Source of the DNA: Punica granatum | Lineage: Eukaryota; Streptophyta; Magnoliopsida; Myrtales; Lythraceae | Reading direction: 5' to 3' | NCBI RefSeq assembly: GCF_007655135.1 | Contig: NC_045132.1 | Coordinates: 15,066,001-15,130,000 of the forward strand | Length of the DNA stretch: 64,000 bases | Shown: piece after piece, positions 45,394-58,064 of the stretch | Position numbering within the stretch: the first letter of the stretch is position 1 | How the letters are laid out: every line of letters starts with the position of its first letter | The notes under the pieces: generated by a model | What the model was told of the DNA's origin: nothing | The model's database searches: none | What the model saw: only the letters and a program-made list of their open reading frames with translations | Program-made: the position numbers and the translations under genes

Positions 45394-47257
45394 ATAAAAA
45401 TATCTAAATGTTATTTGAATCGTAAAAAATGAAAGGAATAGCTATATTATTGATCATTAGACTCTCGAAATATCTATAATAAAAATTGGAGAAGAAGTTA
45501 ATTGGTGTAATATCTGCTTATCTCAAATTGTTCCTAGTAAAAATGTCTTCGAAAGTTAGATTATGTTTAGTTTTAAGTTAAGTAAAGTTGAATTTTAATT
45601 TTAATTAATTTGTAATGATTGTATTGTTAAATTATGAGAAAAGATGTGAAAATATAATGAATAATTGAGAAAAAATAATTATTATATTGTTGAATCGTGA
45701 AAAAAGTAATGAATAGTTGAGAGAAAGTAATGATTGTGTCGTTAAATTGTGAAATAAGTAATAAATAATTAAAAAGAATTTAATATTAAAAATTAAATTA
45801 AATAGTTAGAAAAATTTTACAAAAAATAAAAAAGTAATAATTGTATTATTAAATTAAAGATAAGTGAAATTAAATGGAGTGGAGTTAAATAGGGTGAAGT
45901 TAAAGAATTTTCTCAAATCAATCGGGCTTATAAACCACTAGATCAAAAGTAAGTTCAGGGTATATTAGTCTATTCATAATTTTTCTTAGCTGTCAACTGC
46001 CAAATCCTTCTCTCCTTTTCTCTCTCTCCCTCCTCAAAACTTCCGCTTCTCCTGCCCTATTCAATTTTTAACTAAAAATTATTTGAATCATATAGTTGAT
46101 ATAAAATTATTTGCCAAGTCAAGTAATTACTTTGCCGCGTATATAGGAAAAGCTAATAAGATATGCATAGAGATACTTGTAATATGACCCCAATAAAGTT
46201 GGCTTGTGTGTTTAGACGACCTATCCCATGGGCTTCATGTGAGTTATGGGGATTGGGCAAGCAACACTAGACACTCCTCGTTGTAAAAAAAAAAATGATC
46301 ATTGATAATATGCATTGATACAACGAAAATTGGGAGACATTGGGTCATGAGGATGTAGAAAAATTATAATAAGTAAAAAGATGAGAAAAAAATGAATATT
46401 CAAGTCGTATTTATAAGTATTTGGCACGTTGAATCTACAAAATGTCACATATTTCAAGGAATTTTTAAAATTTTGAGAAAAAATTTAATGTTTGAAAAAT
46501 ATTAATCATGTAGTATGTACAAATAGTATGGATGAATAATCAAAATACGTTAAATATACCATAAATAAAATATTGTAAAATTCATTGACCATGAATTAAA
46601 AAGTCAATCACACAAAATGGAGATATGGGTTATCAAATGAATTGACACGAGTAACTGAGGATATATTACTAGGAGTTTATGATTATCAAGTGAAGTTATC
46701 ACATTTCGCACTTTGGCATTTATATATTATATATTGATGGTAATAACATATTCATGTATAAGAATTTTTTTAATAATTTGTCTGTATGTAATTCGAAAGA
46801 CAGTCGACCACGATCCGAATATTTCAAGAGAAGGCTATAGTGATGTATCGTCCTCGCAGTTTAGAACTTTCGTAGTGTTCATTGATTTCATTGGACAATA
46901 GACGAACGAAAATTGGGAACGCACTAATTGCTCGCTCGTCAAAGTCATCTGATTGAACCACCGTCCAAGAAATTCCAACATTTTCTTCTCATGATTTTGA
47001 TTTGATTGATTAGGATGTCCATTAACGATGGTCCACTATTTTCGTTCAATTTGGATTGATAAAGACGGGGACTTATTAGAAGATAATAAACAATAACTAC
47101 AACAAACACCCCTGAAATTGATCCCATGGAAATGATATTGATACCGCGTCTTGAATGAGAACATCAACAATCCAATTATTAACATTCTTCAGCTGTTGAA
47201 TAAATTGAATCTAAAAGTTGATTTTATATTTATTTTTGCGAAACCTTAATTAGAGAA
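45394..47257. other. Intergenic, strongly AT-rich
   Basis: Nothing coding. 45580-45870 is a run of related phrases (TAATGATTGTATTGTTAAAT and variants) partly shared with 35540-35790, probably a decayed MITE family. Confidence 0.5.
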
Positions 47258-47479
47258 GTTTTTATTTGACAAAACATACTTTTTGGTCCCTGAAAGATGC
47301 AATTTTTGAAAACACGTCCCTGAAAGATATATCTTATACTAATTGAACAGGTCATGTACAATGTTTAGTCCTTCCATTGAAAGATGCAGTTGATCCCTGA
47401 CAGAAAATGCTGATATATCCCGTTATCCTGTGACATGGAACGTTAAGTTCCACATGATCATTTTTTTCCCTCGAAATAG

Positions 47480-48030
47480 TTGAATAAAGAAAGCCACCTC
47501 TGACCAGACCCCAGCATCTTCCTCCACCCTCCACCCTCCGGCCCCCCAGTCCGGCCCCATCCCAAATCCCCTCCCCGTCCCCTTCTCTCCGGCCGCCTCC
47601 GCCCGCGCCCCCGATCTCCCTTACCATCGCCAACTCCAAGCTCCCCCACATTCTTTCCTCCTCTAGCATCTCCTCTTCCTCCACCGCGACCACCACCCCC
47701 ACCCCAATTCCTCCCAGGCACGATCCCTCAAATCGGATTACACCACCAACTCCGAATACTACCCAATCGCCTACGCGAACTCGACCTACTCGAGTACCCC
47801 TTCTCAGGCGTCCTTCGTCTGAAATTAGGACAACTTCTATCCTCCGTCCCCTCCAAACTTCGAGTTCTTCGACCAACGAGCTTGCACCCGTGACCATCAA
47901 CAACACGAGACCCATCGATCCCTTGGGTCCCACAAACACATCGGAGACAATGAGGAAGATGATGACGACCGTAAGGAAGAAGAAGAAGAAGCAACGGCCT
48001 CGGCAAGGAGGTCTAGTACAGTGATCAGAG
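47480..48030 (+). pseudogene. GC-rich gene-like fragment inside the TIR element
   Basis: Its base composition is far more GC-rich than its surroundings. On the plus strand, a Pro-rich stretch followed by LPGTIPQIGLHHQLRIL, in one frame near 47710-47880, faintly recalls leucine-rich repeat ectodomains. It ends in a stop at about 47891, and the downstream part is open in another frame. The minus strand is also open (47939-47352), which is common in GC-rich DNA. It could be a captured LRR gene piece; low certainty. Confidence 0.25.
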
Positions 48031-48265
48031 CCCCATTTCTAGCAACCAGTAGAGATAGAGAGAGGGAGGGAGGCCAGATCCGAGCCCCCTTCGAAGGAGA
48101 GAGGGTGTAGCAGCATTAAATAGGATAGTGAGATGCATGAATCTCTAACATCGGAACCACGAATCTACATATCATATTTGCAAGAAGTTAGAAGAGGTGG
48201 TCGAGGAGCTGAAGCAGCTCGGGTACTGTTCAAGTGTAAATTGTGTTTTATGTTGACCTCATGGA

Positions 48266-48289
48266 TGAAGAGAGAGAGAGAGAGAGAGA
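48266..48289. repeat. GA microsatellite
   Basis: A run of about ten GA units within the TIR element. Confidence 0.9.
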
Positions 48290-48741
48290 AGGGGTTCTTT
48301 GGCACCGGAGAAATTGGCTCTTGCTTGCGGGTTGCTGAAAGAAAAACACTGCTTCATGCATTCGCAATTAATTAATAGTCAGAAATTGAACTCGTTTTTA
48401 CAATTGTAAGGATGGTGTGTGCTCTTTTACAGATTATTATGGTGAATGATTATCGTGCAAAATTTTCCATGAAAATTTATCAGTTACTTCGATTGGCTTT
48501 ATGATCTGATCTATGAACTATCGGGAATGTTATTGAGATGTCTTTACATTATTACCGCAACTAGCTCATAAATTTACATAGCTTACTCATTCACAGCTTC
48601 TATTTGCTATGCAGAAAACGGGGCAAATCACATTCCTTGATAATATTGTTGTCCAACTGATAGACTACCAGAAGAGAAAGGCTAGACAAATTTCTCACAA
48701 GAAATGAGAACTTCCACATTATCTTCGAAAAGATGAAGCCA

Positions 48742-49071
48742 TTATGTTGGAACATCGGTACCATCCTTTCTGAGCTTTCTAAGTTTATTCCCCGAGCCAC
48801 CTGAAGCAATGAGATACCAGGACTTCTGTTTCATTCTCTTTGCTAATCCTGAGATACGATACTTCAAGAGTTCCGTTAGAGCTGAAAAAATTCCATGATT
48901 ATCCAAGATTGAGCTCCTCTTATACTCAAGAATGACAGTTTGCCAATTGGAGTTCGCATCACTACAGTTTGAAACCTTGTCTTCCACAAAAGCTCGCAAT
49001 GCTCTTTGCAACAGCCTTAGCTTCACCTCTAGACCATCCTCAACCTGAGATTTCTTGCCAATATAGCTCAC
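48742..49071 (-). pseudogene. Unrecognised coding-like fragment inside the TIR element, minus strand
   Basis: A 109-codon minus-strand frame starts SYIGKKSQVEDGLEVKLRLL and has balanced amino-acid composition, unlike the low-complexity frames nearby. It ends with TGA and has no recognised domain. It may be one or two exons of a captured host gene. Confidence 0.3.
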
Positions 49072-49847
49072 TCGATCAGTGGACAGCTTGGGCCTGAAAG
49101 TGACTGAAACCTATCTCGAGATACCAAAATCCACGGCTAGAATCAGAATTAACCCAAAGATCCACCTCAAGACCTTACCCTCGAATTGCCAATCCCTTTT
49201 CACCTTCTTCTCCTTCTTCTATGCAAGGGCACTTTTTCTGAGAATTCGTACGAGTGAATGATGTAGGGGTGGAGAGGATTGAAGGTAATCTGTAATGGCG
49301 CTAGAAAACCATGAGAAGAAGGCGATGAGGGGACGGGAAGGGAATTGTCGGCGGTCGGGGTTTTTTTTTTTGCAACAGAGGAGGCACTGCAGAACTTCAA
49401 CAATGCAGGACAGGGAAGCAGAGGAGATAGACAATCGAAGGGGAAGAGAGAGTCGCCGGAAAGGGGGGCCAGATCCAAGGGAGGGAGGTCGTCGAAAATG
49501 GGGGCTCCAATCCCGTCCCTCTCTCTATCAGTTTGGGTAGATCTACCCCGAGAAGATGATCACAGTAAATTTTTTTTTAATTTTTTTTGAAGAAATTAAG
49601 AAGAAAACGACGTCATCTTTGGGGGGAAAAATTGCCAACGTAAAACTTAATGTTCCATGTCACCACTTAACGGGACATGCCAGTATTTTCTGTCAGGGAC
49701 GAGCTGTGAAAGGTAACGGAAGGACTAACGTGTTCTAACGTTTCATTTGCAAATCCTGATTTATCTAACGAAATTCTTTTAGGGACTAATTTGTATAGCG
49801 TTGTACCTTTCAAGGACCAAAAAGTGAGTTTTGTCGTTTTTTTATTT

Positions 49848-50474
49848 AGCATGAGAGACCCTTCATTGTGTATTGACCATAAATCCATTATCAAACATTT
49901 TTCTTTTTACCACAACCGAACATTCTTTTATTTCGAAATCAACCATTTTCAATTATATAGAGCGCCATGCATTAACAGGAATGCTCCCTTTCTTTACACA
50001 ACATGAAAAAGGAAAAAAAAAAAAAAAGCCAATTCCATCTTACCAAAATTATATTTTTCGAGAGCTTATGTGAAGTTTAAGTGTTTGAGATCCACTGAAA
50101 GCATTTTGTAGTCAAATCACCTTGATGTTTCAACGGAACTAATCTTGACTAATCAGTTGAGGATACACATTGTTTCACCGGCTCGGTGAAAAACAGGATT
50201 TCCTTGATTGTTCAAAACAAGGATGATTGGTGTGGTCGTATTATTCTTTGGTATTCTTTGTCAATGGAGGGTCTCAAACATATGAATTTCTCCTTGAACG
50301 TTGAATCTGAATGAGTTTTTCCTTTTGCTTTTGGAGGGGGAAGTGGAAATGTTTGGGTCGAATATACACTGATTGAAACTAAGACAAGTTAAATGTTATT
50401 GCTCATGCCAAACAAAATAATACAGAGCGACTAATATGCTACTGTTCCATGGAAATCTCCGACCAACTGAAGCA
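49848..50474. other. Intergenic between the TIR element and Copia-3
   Basis: AT-rich, with a poly-A run at about 50013-50028. No gene or repeat identified. Confidence 0.5.
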
Positions 50475-50479
50475 CTCAA

Positions 50480-50660
50480 TGTCAAGAAATCGATATTGGA
50501 CTGAAGAAGTTGCATTTGACATTCATTTCATCGGTATGTATACAACTCAAGCTTGAGCAATAAAATGAAAGCAATGTCTACGGCTAAATTGGGCTATCCT
50601 AAGTATGGTATACATAGATATGTACATAAATATAATAAGAAGAAAAATCTTTCCATAATA
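50480..50660 (-). repeat. 3' LTR of Copia-3
   Basis: 181 bp, same length as the 5' copy, with three substitutions and no indel. It is preceded on the minus strand by a polypurine tract. Confidence 0.85.
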
Positions 50661-50676
50661 CTCCCCCTCAAGTTGG
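50661..50676 (-). other. Polypurine tract of Copia-3
   Basis: CCAACTTGAGGGGGAG on the minus strand, directly upstream of the 3' LTR. This AACTTGAGGGGGAG form is common in plant Copia elements. Confidence 0.8.
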
Positions 50677-53600
50677 AGAATGAGGATTTCGAATTTCCAA
50701 CTTGCCGAGGAGAAAATGAAATTGATCACGTCCAAATGCCTTAGTAAATATGTCTGCCAATTGAAAGCGCATAAACACGTGTAATGTTTCAACAGCTCCA
50801 GAACATAGGTGTTGCCTAATGAAATGGCAATCTATCTCAATGTGTTTGGTGCGCTCATGGAATACTGGATTAGAGGTACTGTGGAGAGCCGCTTGGTTAT
50901 CGCAGAACATGCGCATGGGACCAGCATGAAAAACGCCAAAAGATCGGAGGAGAGAACGAAGCCATAAGAGCTAACTAACAGTTGCCGCCATGGACCGGTA
51001 TTCCGCTTCAGCGGAGGATTTGGAGATCGTCGTTTGTTTCTTGGTCTTCCAAAAGATGGGACTGCCGCCTAAGGTAATGAAATAGCCAGTTAGAGACCGC
51101 CTTGTCATAGGACAACTGGCCCAATCTACATTACAATAAGCCGTCAAAGGTAGCGAAGTCGGTCGGCGAAATATCCCTTGTCCCAAAGATTGCTTGAGAT
51201 AACGGAGCACTCGCATGGCAGCATCCCAGTAGTCTTGGCGAAGATCCTGTAAGAATTGCGATAAGATCTGAATAGGATAACAAAGTTTTGGCCTGGTGAT
51301 TGTGAGGTACAATAGACGACCAATAAGAAGACGATATTGTCCTAGATCAGAAAAAAGGATCGTCGCTATCCTGAGACAACCGATGTTGTTGGTCCATATG
51401 AGAGTAAGCAGGCCAAGAACCCAACATACCGGCTTCAGTGAGAATATCCAAAATATACTTCCGTTGATTGAGAAAAAGGCCGGAATCGCTTCGGAGAATC
51501 TCTATCCCAAGAAAGTAGGATAATGGTCCGAAATCCTTAATACGGAAGCACTGATGAAGATAATCCTTGAAATGAGTACAGGAGACAAAATCATTAGTCA
51601 CGAGAATCATATCATCCACATAAATGAGGACATCAAGAAACACACCACCATAAGAAAAAGTGAAGAGAGAATGATCAATCTTTGACTGTCGAAAACCATA
51701 ATGGATGAGGGCAGTGACGAATTTATAATACCAATTGCGGGAGGCTTGACAAAGGCCATATAAAGACATCCGCAACCGACAAACTTGGCCAGTAGTGCCC
51801 GAACGAAAACCAAGGGGAAGAGACATGTAAACTTCTTCATCCAAGTCCCCGTGGAGAAAAGCATTGTTGACATCTAGCTGATGCATTTCCCAATTCTTAG
51901 CAACAACAATGGTCAATAAACAGCGTACCGTGACTAATTTTGCCAATAGGGCAAAAGTTTCGTGGAAGTTGACCCCTTCAATCTGCTTGAATCCTTTCGC
52001 CACAAGGCGAGCTTTATAGCGTTCCACAGTGCCATTTGCTCGTCTTTTAATCTTGAAAACACATTTGCATCCAATGGGTTTCTTCTCAGTTGGTAGTGAC
52101 TGAACTACCCAAGTGTCGTTGTCCTAGAGCACGAATTTCATCAGCCATGGCGCCCCACCAACGAGGATTTTTGGCCGCTTCAAAGTAAGTCCTTGGCTTT
52201 GTGTCGGAATCAATGGCAGCAAGAAACAACAATTGTGTGCCATTGATATCCGAATATGTGAGATAATGGTCTAGAGGATGAAACATACCTGGGGAATGTG
52301 ACGGAGTTGGTGATTAAGTAGGGGGGAGGCTCAAAGCAACGAGCACTGTGAGAAACAAAATCATTGAGCCAATTCGGTATACGAATATTACGTGGAGCTT
52401 TAGAACGAGCAATGTTGTCCATTGAAGACGCGGGAGGTGAATTAGTTCGCGGATCGGGCTGAGAGTGGGCTGAATCTGAGGAAGATGAGGAGAGGAGACA
52501 AGTTGGACTGGAGTAGGCCTAATAGAGATCGGGTCGGATAGAGCAAAAGAAGTAACGAGCGGTGCGGGTGGAAGTAACCGATTGGGCTCTGCTAAAGGAT
52601 ATTGGGCCAAACGTGGCCCAGACGCATATGTTGGGCCTATCGGGATGGGCTCCCCCTGAATTGCTGATCTTGGGCCCGTATCTTGGGCTGAGTTGGAGCT
52701 GAAATGGCCTAGTAACTCCCCTTGCTGGGCTCGAATTATCTAAAAATCGTATACCGCTATTGGTCGGATCATTAGGTTGCTCCTTGCTGAACGGAAAATC
52801 AGTCTCATAGAAACGAACATTCCGAGAAATAAAATAACTCGTGATTCTCCAAGTCATAAACTCGCCAACTTTCTTCCTAAAAGGATATCCAATAAAGATG
52901 CACTTTCTTGATCGTGGTCCAAACTTATCTTTGAAACGAGGATTGTTATGTGCATAGCAAAGACACACAAAAACACGAATATGCTGATAATTCGGTTTCT
53001 TATGAAAAAGCAGTTCAAATGGTGCCTTGCCTGATAGAACGCTTGAAGGTGTGAGATTGATAAGATGCGCCACAGCAGAAATACACTCACCCCAAAATTC
53101 AATAGGGAGGGAGGCTTGAAACATTAGGGCCCCGACTACATTAAGAATGTGAGGATGCTTGCGATCGACCCGCCCGTTTTGTTGAGGTGTGTCAATACAG
53201 GTGGTTTGGTGAATGATTCCATTGACGAAAAAATAGTCTTGAACGACTCGACTTATGAATTCCGATTCATTGTCACTTCGCACTGTTTTCACTGTATGGT
53301 CGAATTGATTCTTAACCAGCTGGTAGAAACTGATCAAGAAACCTTATGCTTCTGACTTATCTCGTAGAAGGTATACCCACACACCACGACTAAAATCATC
53401 CACAATTGATAAGAAATACCGAGCACCAGTAATGGAGGAAACCTTGTAAGGTCCCCATATGTCACAATGTACTAATTGGAATGGAAAATATGCTTTATTT
53501 GAATTTATTTGAAAGCTTGAACGTGTCTGTTTGGCTCGACAACATACGTCACAAGGCGCATTATTATCTGAACGATGCAGAAAAATGGAATCATTCTTAA

Positions 53601-54003
53601 ACTGAATTCGATAAGAAGGATGGCCCAACCGCTTGTGCCAAATGTCATCAGTATCTGCTTTCAGTGGCCGCGCTCTCTGAGATGATGATGACACTCGTCG
53701 TAGAAGCCAGACTCCCCCGTGAAGTTCATCCACTCCAATCATGCTCCCCAAGGTGCGGTCCTGAATCAAACATAGACCATAGATATAGTGTATACTACAA
53801 TTAAATTCCCGAGATAATTGAGCCACGGACAATAAATTGCAATTAAAATCCGGCACATAAAGAACGTTATGAACGACGATATTAGCTCCAAAGGAGATTT
53901 TCCCAATAAAAGTGGCCTTAGTTGTTCCATTCGGAACATGAATAATTGGACCATTATTAATGGGAGTAACATCAAAAAGATTATCCAAAGTACCAGTCAT
54001 GCA
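50668..54003 (-). pseudogene. Copia-3 pol: protease, integrase, reverse transcriptase, RNase H
   Basis: Minus strand. 54000-53344 holds the protease C-terminus, GAG-pre-integrase (IWHKRLGHPS, CDVCCRAK) and the first integrase acidic residue (HCDIWG). 53337-52519 holds the rest of the integrase (SDNESEF, then QQNGRVDRK, where the usual catalytic Glu is Asp). 52027-51347 is reverse transcriptase, with LDVNNAFLHGDL and the YVDD box in LIYVDDMILV. 51312-50668 is RNase H ([32 protein letters not shown]). At least four stops or frameshifts separate these. The integrase Glu-to-Asp change would itself reduce activity. Confidence 0.85.
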
Positions 54004-55319
54004 TCATGAAACTCCCGAGTCAATAATCCAATCAAGTTTGGAATTAATGGGCATAAAGTTCTCACCACTTAATCGATTAATCTCACCGTCATCTCGTGAG
54101 ACCACCGAGACGAGTTGCTGTAACTGAGCCTCAGAGAGATGGGCTAAACGGCTGAGGTCTACTAACTGATCGCCATGGGCTTTGGTCTGGGTTGCCATGT
54201 GGCCTGCTGAAACATGAGGAGTAGGATGCTGGGCCGACTGATTAGGCCGCCACTGTCCGCGAGTCGGATGGGCCGAACGTGTGTTGGATGGGCCACCCTC
54301 GTAATAACTGCCCGACTGTCCCGGGTTGGATGATCTGAACCCGAAACCAACATTTCCACGCTGCTGTGGAATAGAGGGCGAAAAAGTCCCAAACTTTCCT
54401 GCCCGCGATTGTCCGGATGAATTCCCCTTTGAACTTCGTTGATGTCGTTGATCGGTGGCCGCATATCCATTGAGCTGGTAGCAGGTGGCTCGGTGATGCC
54501 CATTCCGTCCACAATAGTCACAGAAAGGTCGACTCCAAGCCCTAAAGTCTCCCTTATTTGAACTGACGAAATTAGGGTTACTGCCCCCGAAATCATTCGC
54601 GATTTTGGCCGCGAAACCCATCGTTTCAAAGCTCAAATCCCTTCCTCGAGTGATCAATCGTTGAGCTTCAATGTGCGGTCATGGAGTGGGCTCGATTGAC
54701 ATTTGGAAGAGGGTCTATACTCAGCATTTAGGACCGGATTGTCAAAAAATCGAGATTGAGTCTGATAAGGAGCTGGTGAACCTTCTCTCTTTGTGGGCAA
54801 CGAGTTGAGCTCCAACATCATAGGTGCATGCTGGTAAGTTAAGATACAACTCCAATTCGTCCCAAAGAGACTTCAATTTCGAGTAATATTCAGAAACTGA
54901 TTTCTTCTCTTGCATGAGCAAGCATATCTCGGTTTTTAGTTGATGAATTCTTGTCTCATTTCCTTGCGAGAAACGCTCCTTAAGATGATCCCAGAAATCT
55001 TGGCATTCTTTGCTCCGGCCACAGAGTTCTGCAATTCTTCACCTAAATGATTAAAAATCCAGGAAACAAGCATCGAATTACACGTTACCTATTGTTCATG
55101 GTAAGGATCTCCCTCTACCGGCTGTGTTACTTTACCTTCGATAAAGCCAAGTTTATTCTTAGCTTGAAGTGCAGTTTGTATCACCTATGACCACATATTA
55201 TAATTCCTACCATTGAGTTTGTAGGAAATCAATTTAGTCCCGAGTCCATCTGAGGAATAGAGGAGATATGCTGGAGGTATGCTTGCAGCAGATTTACTGC
55301 TTTCTGTACTTTTCGACAT
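54004..55319 (-). pseudogene. Copia-3 gag, several stops
   Basis: Starts at ATG 55319 (MSKSTESSKSAASIPP). A typical gag N-terminus follows (YKLNGRNYNMWS) and then an in-frame TAG. The middle is interrupted by more stops. The C-terminal segment 54657-54004 is open and carries the zinc knuckle CDYCGRNGHHRATC (CX2CX4HX4C), a Gly/Asn/Ser/Gln-rich stretch, and the start of protease (DWIIDSGVS) before a stop at the position where the motif should continue. Confidence 0.8.
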
Positions 55320-55485
55320 TTCAATAACTCAAAGAATTGGGATTGACTGATGAAACTCAGCTCTTAATTGGTAGGATGAGTGAACCCATAATGAAGGATG
55401 CTTAGTCCAGAAACTGGTAGGACAGAAGCTCGACCTAAAATCGGCCGGCAAAAAATAGTACTTGACGATTGCCCTTACGATCGAT

Positions 55486-55497
55486 GCTCTGATATCA
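55486..55497 (-). other. Primer-binding site of Copia-3
   Basis: TGATATCAGAGC on the minus strand, one mismatch from TGGTATCAGAGC (initiator tRNA-Met), adjacent to the LTR end. Confidence 0.8.
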
Positions 55498-55678
55498 TGT
55501 CAAGAAACCGATATTGGACTGAAGAAGTTGAATTTGACATTCATTTCATCGGTATGTATACAACTCAAGCTTGAGCAATAAAAAGAAAGCAATGTCTACG
55601 GCTAAATTGGGCTATCCTAAGTATGGTATACATAGATATGTACATAAATATAATAAGAAGAAAAATCTTTCCATAATA
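55498..55678 (-). repeat. 5' LTR of Copia-3
   Basis: On the minus strand it starts TATTATGGAAAG and ends TTTCTTGACA, 181 bp. The 5' terminus is TA rather than TG if the boundary set by the polypurine tract and target duplication is right. Confidence 0.8.
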
Positions 55679-55683
55679 CTCAG

Positions 55684-57074
55684 CAACAAGAAAGGAAATC
55701 GGAAAGAGAGAGAGGAAGAAGATGGCTTGTTTTCACAACGTCGTATTTATCGATCATGTTACTCCTCTATAATATTGCGAGGGCTACTTCAACTATCCAT
55801 GAGACATTTAGGCTAGGTTTGATCGTTGGGTTTGGGATAAAGATAGGGATGAGATGATATAGGATTTTCTAAGGTAGACTAAGATTAAGCCTCCCCTGTA
55901 ACCGAGAAATAGGTAGATGATTATGTGTTAATCAGAGATAAAAAATTTAGTTCATTCAGCCTCTGAACAATCTTTATTTTTTATAGAAGATACAATCATG
56001 TAATATATGGGATTTGGTATATTATGTATTGTTCTTCTTTTTTTCGTTGCTTGAATGAAATAAAGTATATTCATTAATGGATATGTAGAATTAGGGAGAA
56101 CTAATATACCTGATTGTAATTTTACCGTGGGTTGTACTGAAATTGCTCAACATCTCAAATGGAGAGACTACATCCATAAAATATTGGAAATATGTATGAG
56201 AATAAAAAAAATTCATTTTTATGGTGGCTATAGATGGATGAACTTATAATAATAGTTTTGTGAATTATCACAACAATTATACCCCATGCATATACCGCGC
56301 CAATTCGTCTAGTTTTATATAATAAGTTGGATCGCTAAAGAACCTATACTAATGAGAAAATCGTAAATGATCACACCTCTCATTGATTGCTATAATAAGA
56401 TTAATAACTAAAGAATAATTATGATAATTAATCGAGGCATTGACACTATTATCTCATTTATTGCAATCTAATTAATGTTTTTATAAATTACGTGGCAAGA
56501 AAGGATCTCTCAAGAATCTATACTAGGATATATAGTCAAAGCCCATTTTCTTGGTCCTGCTTTCGCTTTACCCTTTTTTTTTCTCTCTTTAATTTTTCAC
56601 GAATTTTTTCCGTTGTTTTCAATATCGTGTTCTTTATGTGCATTACATGTCAGATCGGGGATATGAATTTTTTTTTCAAGATTTTAAGAATTATTTTAGT
56701 TGCAAAAAAAAAAAGTATATGTCATGCCAGCCGTGTACACATCGAAGCTCTAAAAAGAGCTTCTCATGCAATCAATATAAATATATAAAAACAACGACGC
56801 CTTATTTAGAGAGCCACACTGCTCTATTTTTGAAGAGCTCTCAGCTCTATATTAATTGACCTTTCAAGTATTTTGAAAATTTAATTCATCAGGAGGAGAT
56901 GCATGTATTCGCTTAATGCGTAGAGGATGCATTGTATTCTTCCCGCCACTAATTTGACCTTTGGATTTAGTTCGATGAATCTATATTATATTTTGCTTGT
57001 GTTGTATTCGACGTATTTTAATTATTTCTCTGTATTACTTGTATGTAATATATATCGAAATTTTTTAGACATTA
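55684..57074. other. Intergenic AT-rich sequence
   Basis: No gene recognised. Short frames around 56492-56859 are Phe/Ser-rich and unsupported. Confidence 0.5.
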
Positions 57075-57083
57075 AAGCTTCAT

Positions 57084-58064
57084 GGGTTAATTACCTAAAA
57101 AAGTGCGACTTTTGCACTTTTTTCTAAATATAGTACGACATTTTAAAAGTAGTATAGAAAGGCACGACGTTTGCATTTTTTTTTCTAAATATAGTACGAT
57201 CTTATGAGAGTAGCACATAAATGTACGACATTTGCACTTCTTCCTAAATATAGCACGTTCTTTAAAAAATAGCACCGAAAGGCACGACTTTCAGGTTTAA
57301 TTACGCATATAGCACGACATCAATTATTCTATCAGATTGTAACGATAACGGCTAATGTCGAGCTAACTATGCTACGTGGCACAACATGATTGGACGAGTA
57401 AACCCCACATGTTTTTATCTAATTAAAAAATAATTAAAAAATTAAAGAAAGGAAAAGGGATTCAACTTAATAAGAGGAAAGGGAGAAGGGGTCGACGGTG
57501 GTGGCTACGCCGGTGGCTACAATCTCCCAATTAGGGTCGCCACCGAAGTATAACCCTAATTATGTGGATGGTGGCCATAATCAGGGAATCCATTGTCAGA
57601 ATCGAAAGAGCCCCGAAATTGGAGGCTTTCATTTTAGCTATGGAGCCCCAATTGCGCCCCTTGCATTCTATAATCCGCTCTTTCTTTTTCTTCCTTAAAA
57701 AAAAATCTTCTTTTAAAATTTTTAGAATTGTTTTTTAATTAAATAAAAATATGTGATTCCCATTCATTTAATCATGTTATGCCACGAGGCGCTGTTAGCT
57801 ATTACCGTTACATTTGACAAATAATTGACACCGTACTAGAATCACAGCTAAACTTGAAGGTAATTCCTTTTAGTGCTATTTTTGAAAGATCGTGCTATAC
57901 TTAGGGAAAAAAAAGGCAAAGGTCATGCATTCTGTGCTACTCTCAAAATGTCGGGTTATATTTAGGAAAAAATATAAATGTCGTGCATTTGTGTGCTATT
58001 TTTTAAAGGTCTTATTATATTTAGAAAAAAGTACAAATGTCATGTTTTTCTGGATAATTAACCC
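57084..58064. mobile_element. Mutator-type MITE with 9-bp target duplication
   Basis: 981 bp, begins GGGTTAATTACC and ends in the complement GGATAATTAACCC. It is flanked by AAGCTTCAT (57075-57083) and AAGTTTCAT (58065-58073), nine bases with one mismatch, which is the Mutator signature. The TIRs are about 250-300 bp, and each contains two to three tandem units of about 60 bp with TCTAAATATAGTACGA cores. The centre (about 57490-57670) is GC-richer, with no transposase and no supported coding frame. Confidence 0.8.

Larger units (their letters stand above)
47268..49835. mobile_element. Mutator-like TIR element with internal gene-like cargo
   Basis: Inverted termini of about 200 bp: GACAAAACATACTTTTTGG on the left against GACAAAACTCACTTTTTGG when the right end is reverse-complemented. 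The match continues through TCCCTGACAGAAAATRCTG and GTGACATGGAAC. Flanks GTTTTTATTT (47258-47267) and GTTTTTTTATTT (49836-49847) could be a duplication altered by T-run slippage. The 2.1 kb between the TIRs is partly GC-rich and carries coding-like stretches, but I see no MULE transposase motif. Long TIRs with gene fragments inside match the Pack-MULE pattern. Confidence 0.65.
50480..55678 (-). mobile_element. Copia-3 retrotransposon, full length, disrupted
   Basis: A 5.2-kb minus-strand Ty1/copia element. The two 181-bp LTRs (55498-55678 and 50480-50660) differ at three positions by eye. Near-identical 5-bp flanks, CTCAA (50475-50479) and CTCAG (55679-55683), are the likely target-site duplication. 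It has a primer-binding site, polypurine tract, gag, protease, integrase, reverse transcriptase and RNase H in Copia order. Several stops and frameshifts prevent an intact polyprotein. It is the youngest insertion whose two LTRs can be compared here. Confidence 0.9.

Noticed and set aside
47352..47939. 195-codon minus-strand Gly/Val-rich frame as a gene
   Set aside because: It lies in GC-rich DNA where several frames are open on both strands, runs into the TIR sequence, and shows no family motif.
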